A DNA stretch of 64,000 nucleotides from Sphagnum compactum (GCA_965153455.1 OZ234496.1:13198304-13262303), one strand, 5' to 3'. Shown: positions 24,480 through 37,221, counted from the first letter of the stretch. The notes: generated by a model from the letters alone, not told the origin. Numbers and translations: made by a program.

Positions 24480-27386
24480 TTTTGAGAAAACAAATGGCCC
24501 TAATTTGCCAAATTTAAAAGGAAAAAATCACTAGATGTCTCCCATAGCTTCCAACCAGAAGCCAAAAGGATCCTCAAAATTTCTTTGCTTTCATATCTAG
24601 TCTCCACCCAATTTTGCCTACATTTTCTTGTGGATAATTGCCAATTTGGCTACGTCACAAAAATTGAAAATAAAAACCCTCTTCACACAAGCAAAAGTTA
24701 CAAATGAACAATTTTTTTTGGAGATTATATTCTTTCAAATTTTGTGGATATTGGTTTCAATTTAGTGAATTTAGTTTCATGAAAATTTTGCACAATTTCA
24801 TATTCGAATTTCCTTGTTTATTTTTAATCTATTTTTAATCAATGTTTTTTAAAGTTGGTGGAAATCATAATTAGATAGGTATACAATGTTCCCTCGTATT
24901 ATGACACTCAATAATACGATGATAAAATCCCAATTTGTTAGTTAATAAATGCTAAAAAAAATGATGAAACCTACAACATAATTCATCCAATTGTAAGTGG
25001 GAACCTTATGAGAACTCTCATTTTTTAAACAATTAGAAAGCACTTATAAATAGCAAGAGTTGTTCTAGGGTTCCAAAGCTCTCATGAATACCTTCATTAG
25101 TACTATGTGGTACATTGGTTGCTTCTATCAATCATACTATTGTTCATTGGTGTTAATGCTTCTTGCATAACTTTTCCAAGAGAGACGTTTCATTGTGGTT
25201 ATATTTATTTTATTGCTTACGTTGTGATTTGTGGATGTTAACATTTCATGCATTGTTTTCCTAGGTGAAAGGTTTCATTGTGGTTGCATTTATTCCATTG
25301 ATTTTACTTCATTGAATGTTTTATGCATCACTTTGCTTCATGATTATTCATTTGATAATATGTTTTTCATTTGTACTTCAACATTGTGGAGACAAATATC
25401 AACCAAAAAAGGATTGATTTGACATGAGTAAAAATAATTACTATCCATCCATAAGGCTCATCCTTTTGGATCCAACATGCTAATAAGTTGAATCAAAGAT
25501 TTTGCAAACAATTGAAAAGAAATAGTCTCTGAAGTCTTCAATGGCTTTAAAAAGTATTATTATTAACAAGTGAGGTTGACATAGGAATGAAAAGAACCAC
25601 GGAATTACAATTCCTAAAGCTCGGGACTTCTTTATTAATATGGTCCAAACAAGAACATTCTTGAGATTTCAACATTTGATTTGGTGAAATTTTGAATGTT
25701 TGTTACACAATGTTTCAATATTCGTAATATTATTAAGCCAACAAAAATGTCAACAAATATTTGCACCTCCAATTGAACATCTTTTTATTGTGACAAAATT
25801 TCACCAAATTATGACATAAGAAAAGGATGTGTGAATGCCTAGCTTAGTTTTAGGTCAAATGTTTTAAAGGATTTTGTCATCTATTACAATGAAGCTGACA
25901 AGAAGGAGGTCAATCATTTGATGGATGGCATGGATCAATTGCCACCTCATTTGATGGCCAAGATGCCTTAATTACCACCATGCAACATGACCAACATTGT
26001 TATCACGTTATGACATTATGAAACCAAACACCATTTCCATTGTTGATAAATTGTGGCAAGTACCCTCACCATTTCCCACTTCATTGTGTGCACACTATAA
26101 TAAAATTCTTTCACCATTTATTGCATATGCTTAGAACATTTCATCACCTCCCTTATAATGCACACATTTACATATTACAAGCTAGAAAGTTTAATATATT
26201 CTAAATTTCATCACCTCAAAATTCAAATTTCAATCTCCATACGGCCACCATTTTCAAGTTTTTGCATTGTTTTGATTGTGTTCAACTAAGTTCATAATTG
26301 TCTTGGGCTTTTGGAAGGTGCACACATTTCATTGAACTTTGAAGTTCGGTTTCATTATTGTTAGCACAAAGATGCAAGGACTTTTTGACTTTGAACATGT
26401 TACACATTTGGAAATTGGGCATTGAAATTCAGTATTATGTAATCCAAACTTTACACTTGTGTGCATCTTTGCCATTCAAAGCTTAAACTTTTAAAACTAG
26501 GGTTGTGATTATAGAGTTTGTTATACGGCATGGCTTGTTTACCCAATGCAATGCAATGTTTTGAGCCAAGGTGTTGAAGATCGTACAAAAAAGCATTTTG
26601 ATGATTTGTTTACTAAATATTGGTGCATGATGTTTCATTTAAAACGTTTGAACTTCAAGTACAAGTTTTTTTTTACATCATTGTCTATTCCTTGTAATTA
26701 ATCAAATGTTGCATCTAGGTGCAATGCTTCAAGTTGATCATATACAATGAATAGATCATCTTTTGGCACTCTTCGCACATCAATTGCTTATGGCATCCTT
26801 GATGCTTTGAGTTCTACATGTTTCCTTGGTGCATCAAGTTTTCATGCCAATTTTCATACAACCAACATCTACCACTAGGTTTCAAATTGTTGCATTTGTA
26901 ACAACTAAAAAGAAGAGGAAAAATGAATATGATATTCATAGGATGTGGGCTACCAATTAGTTTTTGTGAGTTGCCAAGTTTTGATGGGCTAAATTTGTGG
27001 TAAATCCTATAGGAGGATCCACATGGTGTGTTGTAACGTTTGTTCATTGGTGGAAGGTAAAGAAAAGTTTTAAAGCCCTAAACTAAATGGTTTGCAAAAA
27101 CATACTAGTAATCATTAACTATAATTACTTGTCCAAGAGTTGCATTTGATGAATGTTACATGAACAATATTAGCCAATTTTTTTTTAAAAGGCTTATGTT
27201 AATCAAGGTCCAATTCTATTACAGATATGGTTATCAATAGAAAGAAGGTTGAAAAGATTTGGATGGTAGATTAATTTCTACAACATCAATGTTTTTAAAT
27301 TTGTAAACATGGATTTTGGTATTAATGTGTTTTGTTTTGTAGGTTTGCCTTTCATTACATCAAGGTAAAGTTCTCTTATGGATTAA
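24480..27386. other. AT-rich stretch, no gene recognised
   Basis: Long AT-rich DNA. Around 25,860-26,000 a short protein-like run (VIYYNEADKKEVNHLMDGM, then LPPHLMAKMP, TAA, LPP) may be a fragment of a retroelement gag. It is too short to classify. No other domains or terminal repeats were seen. Confidence 0.4.
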
Positions 27387-27760
27387 GAGTATCTCCAGTG
27401 GTGATCGGTATGTGATCCCACATGATAAAATTGGATGAATAAAATCCAATGTATGCTGGTTTGGCTCAAGAAAGTGGTTTTGGCTTCGCATAATTGTGCA
27501 TGTTGTTGTGACTAGTAAAAGGTGCAACAACATTGTGCACTTGTAGAAAAGAATGTAATAAATATGATCTAATTTTTGTTCAAGTCTTTTGATTGGTTCG
27601 TCATAATGATTTATCCAAATGATTTCCTGTTAATAGTCCCCCACCTATTTGTTGTCCTAGTTTCAATTTTATGGGTGGGGTTGCAAAAGAGTACATAACT
27701 AAACTTGGATGTGAAAAATATTTTCGTATAGTCACATATTAAGCACCACTGGAGATGTTC
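27387..27760. mobile_element. Tourist-like (PIF/Harbinger) MITE, 374 bp
   Basis: Left end GAGTATCTCCAGTGGTG, right end CACCACTGGAGATGTTC, so the terminal inverted repeats match at 15 of 17 positions. Both sides carry a TAA trinucleotide (27384-27386 and 27761-27763), the target duplication class (TWA) of PIF/Harbinger elements. No coding capacity. Size and ends fit a Tourist MITE. Confidence 0.8.
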
Positions 27761-27763
27761 TAA

Positions 27764-30560
27764 GGTTCAATTCTTTTGGAAGGCACCATATGAAATTTGT
27801 TGTTGCATAATGCATTTTAATTCTAAGTAATGGTTTGAAATCTTAGGGATTGTTGTTTTGCATTAATTTGGAATTCTACATCTAGTTAATTTGTTTTTAG
27901 GTTATTCCATTTTGCCATGAACAACATTTCAAGCTTTTGGTGTCCACCACCATACTCAAAGTAATGAATCATTTTTATTTTATTTTTGCTGTCACAAATT
28001 TCAATGTGAAGTTTTTAATTTTCAAAGATTGTAATGTAATGGCAGTTAGTAAAATAAATAATCTATAATTGAATGTCTAGTAGGAAATTTGTGGCAAAGT
28101 TGCAACAAATGTTTGATCAAGTTTTTTTAAATGACATCTATTGCATTAATCATGATCACTTGATGTATGAACATTCATCTACAACAAGTTTTTGCCATTA
28201 TGGCCAATAACAACTTTGTTTACAATTTTTTTTTTCCATAAAAAGGGGGGCTTTGATTATGTTCATTCCAAAACATAAATGTGTTTCTTTGGTTGTGATT
28301 TTTTGTGTGTTTTGAATTGCAATGTTTTTAAACATAAGGTTTAATATTTGAATGTTATACATTTTATAACAAGGTTGAGGCCATTGAAAATAATGTTGGG
28401 TTATGAATCTATTGTTATGAACAAAAATCAAAAAGCTTACATATTATTTGAGTTAGTCCCATCTTGGAAGGTGACAAGTGGTGCACAATATACTAAACAT
28501 ATACTTATAAGTTTATTCCATCAATGAATCATGTAAAGGATATTACTTATCCTTGTAAAAGGTTACATTGATATTCAATTTGGTTATTATGTTAATAGAT
28601 GAACATACATGTTTATTATGGTGCAAAACACCTATTTTACGATGTAGTTAAATTTCAAATACCAAAGACATTAGCTTTCATGCGTGTTCTTTATGACATT
28701 TTTCTAGTACCATATGCAACCTTCATTCATTTTTATTTTTTTTGGTTTCAAAGACCTTTTGCCAATTTGAGAACATCTCTTGTGCACCTCATTGTTCCAA
28801 TCTCTAAAAATCGTGGACAAAACAAGTTGGAATAACAATTATGTATTGTGGACAATAGGTTTTGTGTGAATGTTAATTTGATGGTCTCATATCACTATGT
28901 AAACATGGATTTATTTTGAAGTTTAATTCGTGTTTTAAGCAATTGAGATCTTTCTACTATTATCAACATTGTTGAAACCAAATTTCATAGGAAAGTTCTC
29001 ATTACACCAAAAGGTCGAATATATGAATAGGCAAGCAATTACCTTTTCAATTGTTTAGGACTAATCCAACTCCATGACTATATAGTCAAATCACATTCTT
29101 TGTTTTTACTAGTCACAAACCACGAAAATAACTATGGCAAAAGCAACTACAATCATGAAGGAAAAATCCAAGATGCATATACATTATTTTGTGAATATTA
29201 TTGAATTTTCAACTAGTGATTGGTAGCCATGTGGTAATTTAAATTACACAAAACAACATAAGTTAGGGTAGGTTAAAAAGTTAAACCTAAGGCCTAGGTT
29301 ACATAACCTAAAAACATGGGTTAGGTTAACATGGGTTAGGTTAAATAGGTTAACTAAACACATTCAAGTAGGTTGCAAGTGTGAGGACTTGAACCTTTCA
29401 CATTCACATTGTGATTCCAAATCCGTAATCATTGAACTATCATTTTTTCAACAAGTGTTAAATTTTGTTATTACATTGTTATGAACATTTTTTTTTCATC
29501 TTATCCATCTAATCTAACCTACCTACCTAAACTACCTAAATACCCTAGACCACCCTAAATTATTTGAAGTTATTCTACTTAATGTTATTATAAGCTATTA
29601 TAGGCAATTCTACCCGATGTTATTTCATTATTTTACCTTCAATTGTTGTAGGTTATTTAAGGTTATTCTACCTTAGGTTACTATAAACAATTATAGGTTA
29701 TTTGATCTTAAACTATTAGTAACCTAGGGTATAAATAACTATTAGTAAACTATTACAATGTTATTTATCGGCCATTATTAGACTATCTAGAATGTGGTTC
29801 TTAAGAAGTAATTAATCCATGACAACTAGTCATTGGACTAGTCACATAATCATAATTATGGCACTAGTCACAAAAATGGCATAGACACATGCCCAATATG
29901 AATGACATGAGTAGAATTTAGACAATTACAAAAATGTCCAATCATGAAAGGCATTTTTGGCCATAATGTCTCATATAGTAACCCCCCTTTATAAGCATGC
30001 CCATTTTAGTCACATTTTCATTCGTGTCACACATTTCTTGATAATTGTTGGGTTTGTTAATAAACACCCCTTTTCTTAATCATTATCACATTCATTAATA
30101 TCATAAAATTTGCAAAGATCTACTAGTAAATGTGATTGAAATGGGTGAAATTTAGGATAGATTTTAGGGCATGGCAGTTCCCTTTTGGTGGGCCATTCAA
30201 TAGTCAAAACATTGTAGTTGCACAACCTATATTTGTAATGCATATTAGCAAAAATAAATCCATCAAAAAAAAAATCAATTATCTAGTGCAAACAAACAAA
30301 AGATCTATGAGCTAGCCAAGAAAATAAGTAACTTCAATTAAAAAGATCTAGTCAACAAAATACACAATGAACTCAAAACCAATGTAAATTGTAACATTGT
30401 CTCTAAGTTGCTAAAAGAGAAAAACAAGTGGCGCAATATCAACAATGCAAATGGCCATAGAAATTAGCAAAGAACTACAAAACATGAACACATGGAGGTT
30501 GTTCTACGCCAATGGTCAATGGTCTTACAAGGTAAGCAACTTTAAACTTGAACCCACTAC
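27764..30560. other. AT-rich stretch with TTAGGTTA-like words, no gene recognised
   Basis: No convincing ORF. At about 29,260-29,350 the words GGTTAGGTTAA and CATGGGTTAGG recur, and about 29,510-29,720 is rich in the complementary CTACCTA/CCTAAA words. These could be two arms of an old foldback element. The rest shows no structure I can name. Confidence 0.4.
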
Positions 30561-31513
30561 ATCTTTGAAACTTATTGCACAATACCTTGAAAACTAGATC
30601 ACAAGCCTAACAACCCTCATTTGTTGTGCATAAAAGAGTCCAAATGCTTTCATCAATGAGCCATTGTTCATTGAGAAAGAAAAATTCATTGCACAAGAGC
30701 TTGGTTTAACAGACTTCAGGCCTCCAATGGATGGGCACAAATTCAAGTAATGCTTCAAATCAAAGCCTTCATGGTTTGTAGTGAAGTTGGTGTTGCAAAT
30801 GAACAAATTAAATAATAGAATTTGCACACCAAGCAATGCCACAAGTCATCCAAGAAGAGGCTTTAGTCAAAAGATGCGTTCAACATGGATGAGACAATGT
30901 TTTTTTTCAAGGCAAGGCCTTCCAAAACACTTTCTACAACACCATGTAAGTAACTAAATCTTTACATGTATCATTCAAGACATGCTAACATTTGCAAGTT
31001 CATTTAAATAACATGTGGCATATTGTAAGCAATGTCAAAGGGTAGAAGGCCCATAAGGAATGCATAATGTTGGCCTTAACCACAAACTCTACTAGGATAA
31101 AGCAATTTGATGCCCATTTTGATCCGCACAACCAAGTGACCTTGTGACTTCGAGAGTGTTAGGCTCCTTGGAAACTTTGTGCATTGCTTTTGGAACAAAA
31201 ATGTCTGGATGACAATCAAAGTAAACTACAACCAATATTAACGTTGTGTTTTGTCATTTTGCACCTTTGCACAATCTTTTGGGATGATGGCAAGTCATCA
31301 AAATGTTCAAATTTTATGTAGGCTTTCACCAAATGGATAAATAAAATCAACACCCAAATGACCTTGACAAACAAGATTCTTATTGCGTGATGATGTACCA
31401 ACCATTCTTGCCTTAGATAGGAACTAGAGATGCATGGTGTGAAGGCCATGTGACCCTCCTTTTATTGCCTATGAATACAACATCAATCATCCAACCATTT
31501 GATGCAAACGTCA
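30561..31513 (+). pseudogene. Second pogo/Tigger-type transposase remnant, truncated by an LTR
   Basis: A CENP-B-like helix-turn-helix block reads INEPLFIEKEKFIAQELGL and TDFRPPMDGHKFK, then TAA at a Gln position. After a frame change the DDE_1 start motif appears at 30,879-30,932 (FNMDETMFFF...RPSKTL). Fragments equivalent to the -AWMT- block follow near 31,200. The conserved LLPMNTTSIIQPFDANV motif is at about 31,465-31,515. The frame ends abruptly where the retrotransposon LTR is proposed to begin, so the rest of the transposase was probably displaced by that insertion. Several frameshifts; not functional. It differs from the pogo copy at 8.2 kb in its core motifs. Confidence 0.75.
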
Positions 31514-31647
31514 TGTCATGCCTGTATGCATGGCCTCATACATGACGGCCGGTTACGGGCTTGCCAATCATGCCTTTAGGGTTAATGTACGCTATTAGGT
31601 GTCTTAGGGTTATGGCTTGTTTAGGGTTTTAGCTTTGTTGACGGCTG

Positions 31648-31655
31648 TATAAAAG
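31648..31655 (+). promoter_or_regulatory. TATA box of the LTR promoter
   Basis: TATAAAAG within GGCTGTATAAAAGGCC, followed about 30 bp later by a CT-rich stretch typical of plant LTR transcription starts. Confidence 0.6.
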
Positions 31656-32379
31656 GCCAAGCTCTTCCCTTCTCTTGTCAGTTTTTTTAGAATTCTTTTG
31701 TCAGGGAGAGTTTCCTTCATAGTCAGACTGGATCTCTAGATGCTCACAATGGCTATTACACGACCACCGTTTACATACATTACGTTTTCTTTCCTTCTTT
31801 TCAATTTCAATTTAATTCTAGAAAAACTGCTATTTGTTGCTTAATGTTGAAAGCGACAGATTTTTCCTGGTCTTTCTCTCCTTCCTGGCTTTGAGTTTCT
31901 TGGGTTTTCTTTTGCTTGCTGGTTTATTGTGTTATTGAGTTGTTGCTACTTCTTCTTCTTTTCCTACTCTTGTACTGCAGCTACAACAAAAACAACAACA
32001 ACCATAACTAGCAACAGTGTAAGCGAGGGAGAAGGGAACGAGTAGCTCCAAAGCTTGTTTTACTGCCAACTTTAGGTATTGGGAGCACGTACACACACAC
32101 ACACACAAGGTTTGATTGTTGTACAAGATCTGCACCAGGTGATGCAACCCCACATACATTTGCTTTCTTTATACATGGGTTTTGAGGTTAGCATCTGGGC
32201 TGTGCACTCCTGTGTGTTTTTGAGCTTATAGTTAGGTAGTGAATTACCCTTGTAGCAGCTCTAGAAGAAGAAGAAAATAAACTAAAAAAAACACGAAGTA
32301 GAAGAAAAAACTTTATTTCTTTTTTTCTACACGCCATCATTACAGAGCTCGCGGATGCGAATCGCTCTATAGCGCCATC

Positions 32380-32830
32380 GTAGTCATTGTCATCGTCGCC
32401 ATCATAGTCGTTGTCCATTGCCGTCGCCGTCGCCATCGTAGTCGCTGTCCATTACCGTCGCCGTCGCTGTCCGTCGTAGTTGTTGTTCGTTGTAGTCGTC
32501 ATCCATTACCGTCATGATCGCAGTTGCCATTTGTCACCGTTCGTTGTAATCGTCGTCCATTACCGTCGTCGTCACAATTGTCATTTGTCACCGTTGTAGT
32601 CACTATCCATTACTGTCACCATTCGTCGCAGTTGTCGTCTGTTGTTGTCTGTCACTGTTTTGTCAACGTTGCCATTTGTCGCCATCCGTCACAGTTCCGT
32701 CTGATGTCCGTCAACTTTCGTTCGACGTCCGTCAACGTTTGTCCGTCCGGTTCCGTCCATCCAGCCCCTTCTGTCCATAAACGTCCATCCATCGACGTCC
32801 GTCCATTGTCATTCATCCCCGTCGACGCAC
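32380..32830 (+). repeat. Degenerate GTC/GTCC-rich repeat in LTR/leader
   Basis: About 450 bp made of imperfect words such as GTCGCCGTCGCCATCGTA, GTCCATTACCGTCGTC and GTCCGTCAACG. The three-base periodicity leaves one frame (32524-32898) open, but the translation is low-complexity and is not taken as a gene. The repeat lies between the TATA box and gag. Confidence 0.75.
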
Positions 32831-32973
32831 CATATTCTTCAAATCATATGTACTATGTACATACGTATTTGATATCTTTCCATTATGGTTGCATTTAATT
32901 GCATAGGTTGTGTTAAAAAGTTTGTAGCTAATGCTCTGTATTGCTACAAAATTTTGGGGCATGGGACAACACC

Positions 32974-34640
32974 ATGTCTTCGGATGATGAGAGCACTACT
33001 GCTCAGCTAGAACCAAGGTATCAGCACAAAGTAACACACAATCATTTAAGTCGATTTCTTTGAGTTCACAATCTCCACGACGATACCATCAAGTGTCTAC
33101 AACACCATCGTCATCCAGTACAACTCCTACTAGGAATTCAGGTTCAGGTTACACTACATCATCGATACATCAGAGTCCATTTGGAGGGGTTAATCAATGG
33201 GGTATGTGTGCTGCCACACCAGCTTTCACACCATCACCGTATATTCCGCTGCAAGCCGTTACCTTTACACCCATATACACCATGGAGGTCAATAGTTCCT
33301 CTGGGAGAATTGAGAAATTCAGCGGAAGGCCAGGTACCATTTCTTTGAAGGAGTTCAAGGCAACTTTCTCAACTATGGTTTGTGAATTGGAGGTCAAGTA
33401 TGGCGCTAATTACACCGAGGCGTTCACATTCAAACAACTGGCCCGTTATGTGCACTATGAAGCATTGGATGTCTACAAGCAACATTTTTCGAGCGTCACC
33501 TAAATCCCCAATCCAGCTTATGCCACAACCATCGCCATCGCCTCTCAAGTTGCACTGCAAGCTGTCATTGCACATCATGGGAATGTGCCCAATAATCCAG
33601 ATTCGGTACCTACTTTAGTAAACCTTTCTCCTTAACAACTCATTGTTGCTACCGCAAACATTCCTCCCACCATCGATGCACCAGCTTTTGTTGATCCAGT
33701 GGGGGAATTCTTTCGAGTTCTTGAGCTGGAATTTCCGGTTAAGAGTTCTGAAAAAAATTTATAGTTCGCCGCCTTCTCTTGGCGAAAGGATGAGACCCTC
33801 AAGATGCTCTATAGGAGGCTTCTCAAGCTTAAGAGGATACTTAGAGCATCACAGACTTGGAAGCTGTCCATTGATATTTTCGTTCGTTGGAAGGTACTCC
33901 AACACTCCATGCGCAAGTTTTACAACAGGTTTTTGCAGAATTTGGAGACTCGTACGCTTTGTTGGATGTGTACAACATTTTTGAAAAGCTGGAATGGCTC
34001 ATGCACACTATGAGGTTAGTACTATGAGGCTTGCATCACGTTCAAAGCCTTAACCTCCACCAACTGTGCCAATGAGATCATCACATTCTTCTTCAAGGGT
34101 TAAAGCGATGCACTCGTCTGCACCCATCCTACCTTCTTGCAACTACTATGGCAATCATGCCCACAAAGTTAATGAATGCAACATTCTTTCTGAAGATCTC
34201 TTTTGTGATTATTGTGGGAAAGAGGGACATCAGGAAGTAGTTTATTTTGCCAAGTTCCCGGAACGGAAGCAACTCCGATTACCACGGCAAAATCTGCCAA
34301 CATCTTCCGTTGCCCCTCGACCAAAGGCCAAGGCGCCTCAACCTTTCACTCAGGCTTTCCCCACCAAAGGTTATTCCAATAAAAATGTTAAGAAGAAGGA
34401 GCACAATGTGGATAAGAGGGAGGTGCTTCAAGCCCATGCCGCTCAAGTTCAAACTCTATAAAATGAATTCGAAACATTGAAGGCCCAACTTGCTAATCTA
34501 AAAGGCAAGTCTTCCCAACCAGCTAGTCATGCCCAACTTGTACATGGTTTAGGATCACAGGAGGGACCTCTTAGGTCGTTTTATGACCTCTCACACAATG
34601 CCATGGTTGGGGAATATTTTTTTCCAGTGCACATAATTAT
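32974..34640 (+). pseudogene. Ty3/gypsy Gag region with two damaged zinc knuckles
   Basis: Gag probably begins at the ATG at 32974 (MSSDDESTTAQLEPRY) and shifts into the frame open from 33060. It has a Ser/Thr-rich N-terminus, then a capsid-like stretch with FSGRPGTISLKEFKATF and FAAFSWRKDETLKMLYRRLL. At 34138-34245 two CCHC knuckles lie in tandem, each missing one Cys, replaced by Tyr (C-x2-Y-x4-H-x4-C and C-x2-C-x4-H-x4-Y). A Lys/Gln coiled coil follows. Stops at 33501, 33633, 33762, 33842, 34051 and 34459 are TAA/TAG at Gln-like positions, and a TGA at 33872 is at an Arg-like position. A 14-bp duplication near 34,010-34,030 adds a frameshift. Non-functional in this copy. Confidence 0.78.
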
Positions 34641-34699
34641 AGTCTCACACTAGAATTTGCCACTTGTTTTTGCCTTTCCTACTTCGCGACACAAGAGGC

Positions 34700-35651
34700 T
34701 AGTGTGACACCTAGAGTTTCTGCCACTAGGCAAGTACTTCAGACTGATGGACTCGCATCTGGTTCAAGTCCTATTACCAGGGCTAGAAGAGCTCAAACAC
34801 TCATGCCACAATCTTTTCGTCTTCTCAACACAGAAGAAGAATGCACCTTGTTGGCAAGGGGGGAGGAGACTATTACACCACAAGCTATTAGGGCATCAAA
34901 TTTTCGTGTCCCAAGAGTACATATACATCAAGAAAACACACAATTTCCATTGATAAGCTTATGGAGTGCCAACTTCAAATGTGTGAAGTGGTGTAAAAGC
35001 TTGTGAGTACACCGTTGTTTAGTTTTCAAGATTTGAAGCCAAGCACCAGGGACATAATTGCAATATTAAAGGATACCCTAAACATTACATTAGGTCCTTT
35101 ACCAATCCTTGATCCACATGTTACAGGGGTCCCATCCAACACCTTGGAGAGACATTCGATTGGCTCACATGTTGCAAATGGCGTTCGTAATTTGGTCACT
35201 AGTTCTAGCATGGCTAAACTAGTGGGTTCTCTTACCTCTGATTCTACATTCACATATCAAAAGGGAGTTAAGAACACTTCACTTATGGATTAGTTACTTA
35301 GCAAAGGCGTTGTGGATAACCATTCTTTCCACAAATTCTCTCTCATTTCCGAAGGTGGTGCCTAGTGAAAGAACTTCCATCGACACTAAAGCTGCCATTG
35401 TCGACAATACTGAGTCAGCAATCCAGGTGGGAAGACATACACCCAGAGTGGTACTTCTTGATACAGGTGCCCAACCAGTGATTCTTGGAGTTCAATTCGC
35501 CAAGAAGATGGGCATGCTCGACTCCAAACTACGAAAATCTATGTGGCAAATTCGCACCGCTAGTGGGAACGTAGAGGAGGTACTTGGGGAGAGCTCGGAT
35601 TTGATTACACTTAATTTCAATAAAGGTACAGATCAGGAGCTTTGCCTATAG
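34700..35651 (+). pseudogene. Linker and aspartic protease region of gypsy polyprotein
   Basis: A low-complexity linker (34704-35290) leads to a retropepsin-like segment. The active-site motif LLDTGAQPVILG has its Asp codon at 35460-35462, followed by ...FAKKMGMLDSKL and a second beta-rich part (VKCLVTNATSYDVLIGQEAL) beyond the TAG at 35649. Stops at 34994 (TAA) and 35291 (TAG) again replace Gln-like positions. In an intact element this protease would mature Gag-Pol. Here it is broken by stops and a frame change between 35,293 and 35,340. Confidence 0.78.
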
Positions 35652-35987
35652 GTCAAATGTTTAGTCACCAATGCCACCAGTTACGATGTGCTCATTGGGC
35701 AAGAGGCGTTGTTTCCACCAGGTTTCACAATTGACAATTGGTTTGAGCATGTGTATTACCGAATGGATTGGGAGACTGATGGCCACCACCTGGGATACAT
35801 ACCCCTTGATTTACATGGGAACCATAGTCCTATGGTTCACCATTATATGCTCAAGGAAACACACACCATTTCCTACATCCAACAAGCTAACCACGAGTGG
35901 ATAGAGGGAGATGAAAAGGAGACAGTTCACGCCCAAGCTACTGAAAGCTTGAGGGTGGTTCCTATTGACATTCAACACGGACCATAG

Positions 35988-37090
35988 GTTTTACAGAGGT
36001 TCAAAGTAGCCCACGAGCCCTTGGTCAAAGCTCTGTCTAGTTTTGAGAACATGGAGAGCCATGGTGAACCAATTAAGCCAGTACTTCGTCAGTTAGATCA
36101 CCTAGACACCGCCTAAGGAAAGGATTACATTACTAGAGCTCTTTGGTGGTATTGGTATGGTCTCGAAGCCCTACTACAGTCAAGGATGGTGGTTCGGAGG
36201 TAATTCTACGTAGACATTGATCCTATTGCAAGGCAAGTGGCGGCATCGAGAATGATGGAGCTCACAGCCATATTTCCAGAAAAGTTTGTAACCACCGCAT
36301 GGAATGCCAGTTTCACTTTCTTACCCTTTGACATACAACTAATTCAAAAGAAGCATATGGAATTACTTGGCCCCATGGACATCATCATTTTAGGTTGGGA
36401 GTGTTAAAGATTTTCAGCGGCTGGATTTGGAGAAGGCTCGAATGACACAAGATCCAATCTCTTCATGGACATGGTACAATTGATCACCTGGGCTCAATCC
36501 ATTTCTCCTACTCTTGGTAATGTAATTGAAAACACCCCTTCTCAGCTTGACCAAAGGGAGAAAGTCGAGGAACATTACACGCTGGTCAAGCATTACCTTG
36601 GAGAGCCGCTCCTACTCGATGCGACACAATGCAGTTCCTATGCACACCGGCTACGCAATTGGTGGACCAACCTTGCACCACTTTCAGTTCTGCAGTTGGT
36701 TTTGAGATACACCATCAAAGACCCCAACCTGTTGGTTTCTCACATATTGGATGATCAGAGCTCTTGCCAACCAGTTACAAGGAAAGAGAAACCTCCTTGG
36801 TTTCCTACAAACACAATAAGAAAACCAATAGTGCTTAGCCCACCTTTGTCTCTTTCCCAGGAACACATGCCTTTCAGGGAGATGGACTAGGTCTGGTGTA
36901 TCGTCACGCTTCAACCACTTGGGATGAACCAAGCCCAGAAGAAAGAGAAAGGGATATGGGGTTCTAAACTAGCATTACTAGTCACATCAAGGTGACTAGA
37001 TTGGAGCATAACGCTCTACTAGGGAGAGGCATGGACTTGAACTCCCTTACATGGTTATTGGTAACATGTGTATTCTTTCAAATGTACACA
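35988..37090 (+). pseudogene. Cytosine-5 DNA methyltransferase domain inside retrotransposon Pol
   Basis: Between protease and reverse transcriptase the polyprotein frame encodes a DNMT-type domain, normally transferring methyl from SAM to cytosine C5. Motif I: the phrase TTT GGT GGT ATT GGT (36142-36156) gives FGGIG, in a frame locally shifted by small flanking losses, followed in the main frame by GLEALLQ, then FYVDIDPIARQ (motif II). Motif IV: GWEC at 36396-36404 holds the catalytic Cys, then a stop at the Gln position and RFSAAGFGEG..DTRSNLF. Motif VI: VIENTP with Glu codon 36528. Motif VIII: AHRLRNWW near 36,642. After a frameshift near 36,865 come motif IX (PSPEERERDMGF) and X (NALLGRGMDLNSL). 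The motif order is the ordinary one, not the permuted DRM order. TAA stops at 36114, 36201, 36405 and 36965 inactivate this copy. Confidence 0.85.
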
Positions 37091-37221
37091 ACGCTAGCAC
37101 AAATTCAATTAATTTGCAGTTCTGGCAATGCGACTACATGGGACCCTGAGCAAGTACACTTGCCTATCTTCAACACTCTACACTTCACTCTTAGTGTTGG
37201 GGGGAAGAGGTACCATGTAAT

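Larger units (their letters stand above)
31514..32948 (+). repeat. Probable 5' LTR of Ty3/gypsy retrotransposon
   Basis: The candidate starts TGTCATGCC, just after the interrupted pogo frame, and ends ...GCTACA, consistent with the TG...CA rule. It contains a TATA box, a CT-rich transcript start region and a long GTC-rich repeat. Immediately downstream is ATTTTGGGGCATGGGACAAC (32951-32970), in the position of a primer binding site and similar to the TTTTGGCGCC-type site of many plant gypsy elements. The matching 3' LTR is not in the window because pol is interrupted at 38,167, so the limits are inferred, not proven by comparison. Confidence 0.55.

Noticed and set aside
29260-29720. Interstitial telomere repeats
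   Set aside because: The words are GGTTAGGTTA and CCTACCTA, not regular TTTAGGG arrays.
35988-37090. Host DRM-type methyltransferase pseudogene
   Set aside because: The motif order is not permuted as in DRM, and the frame is continuous with protease upstream and RT downstream.
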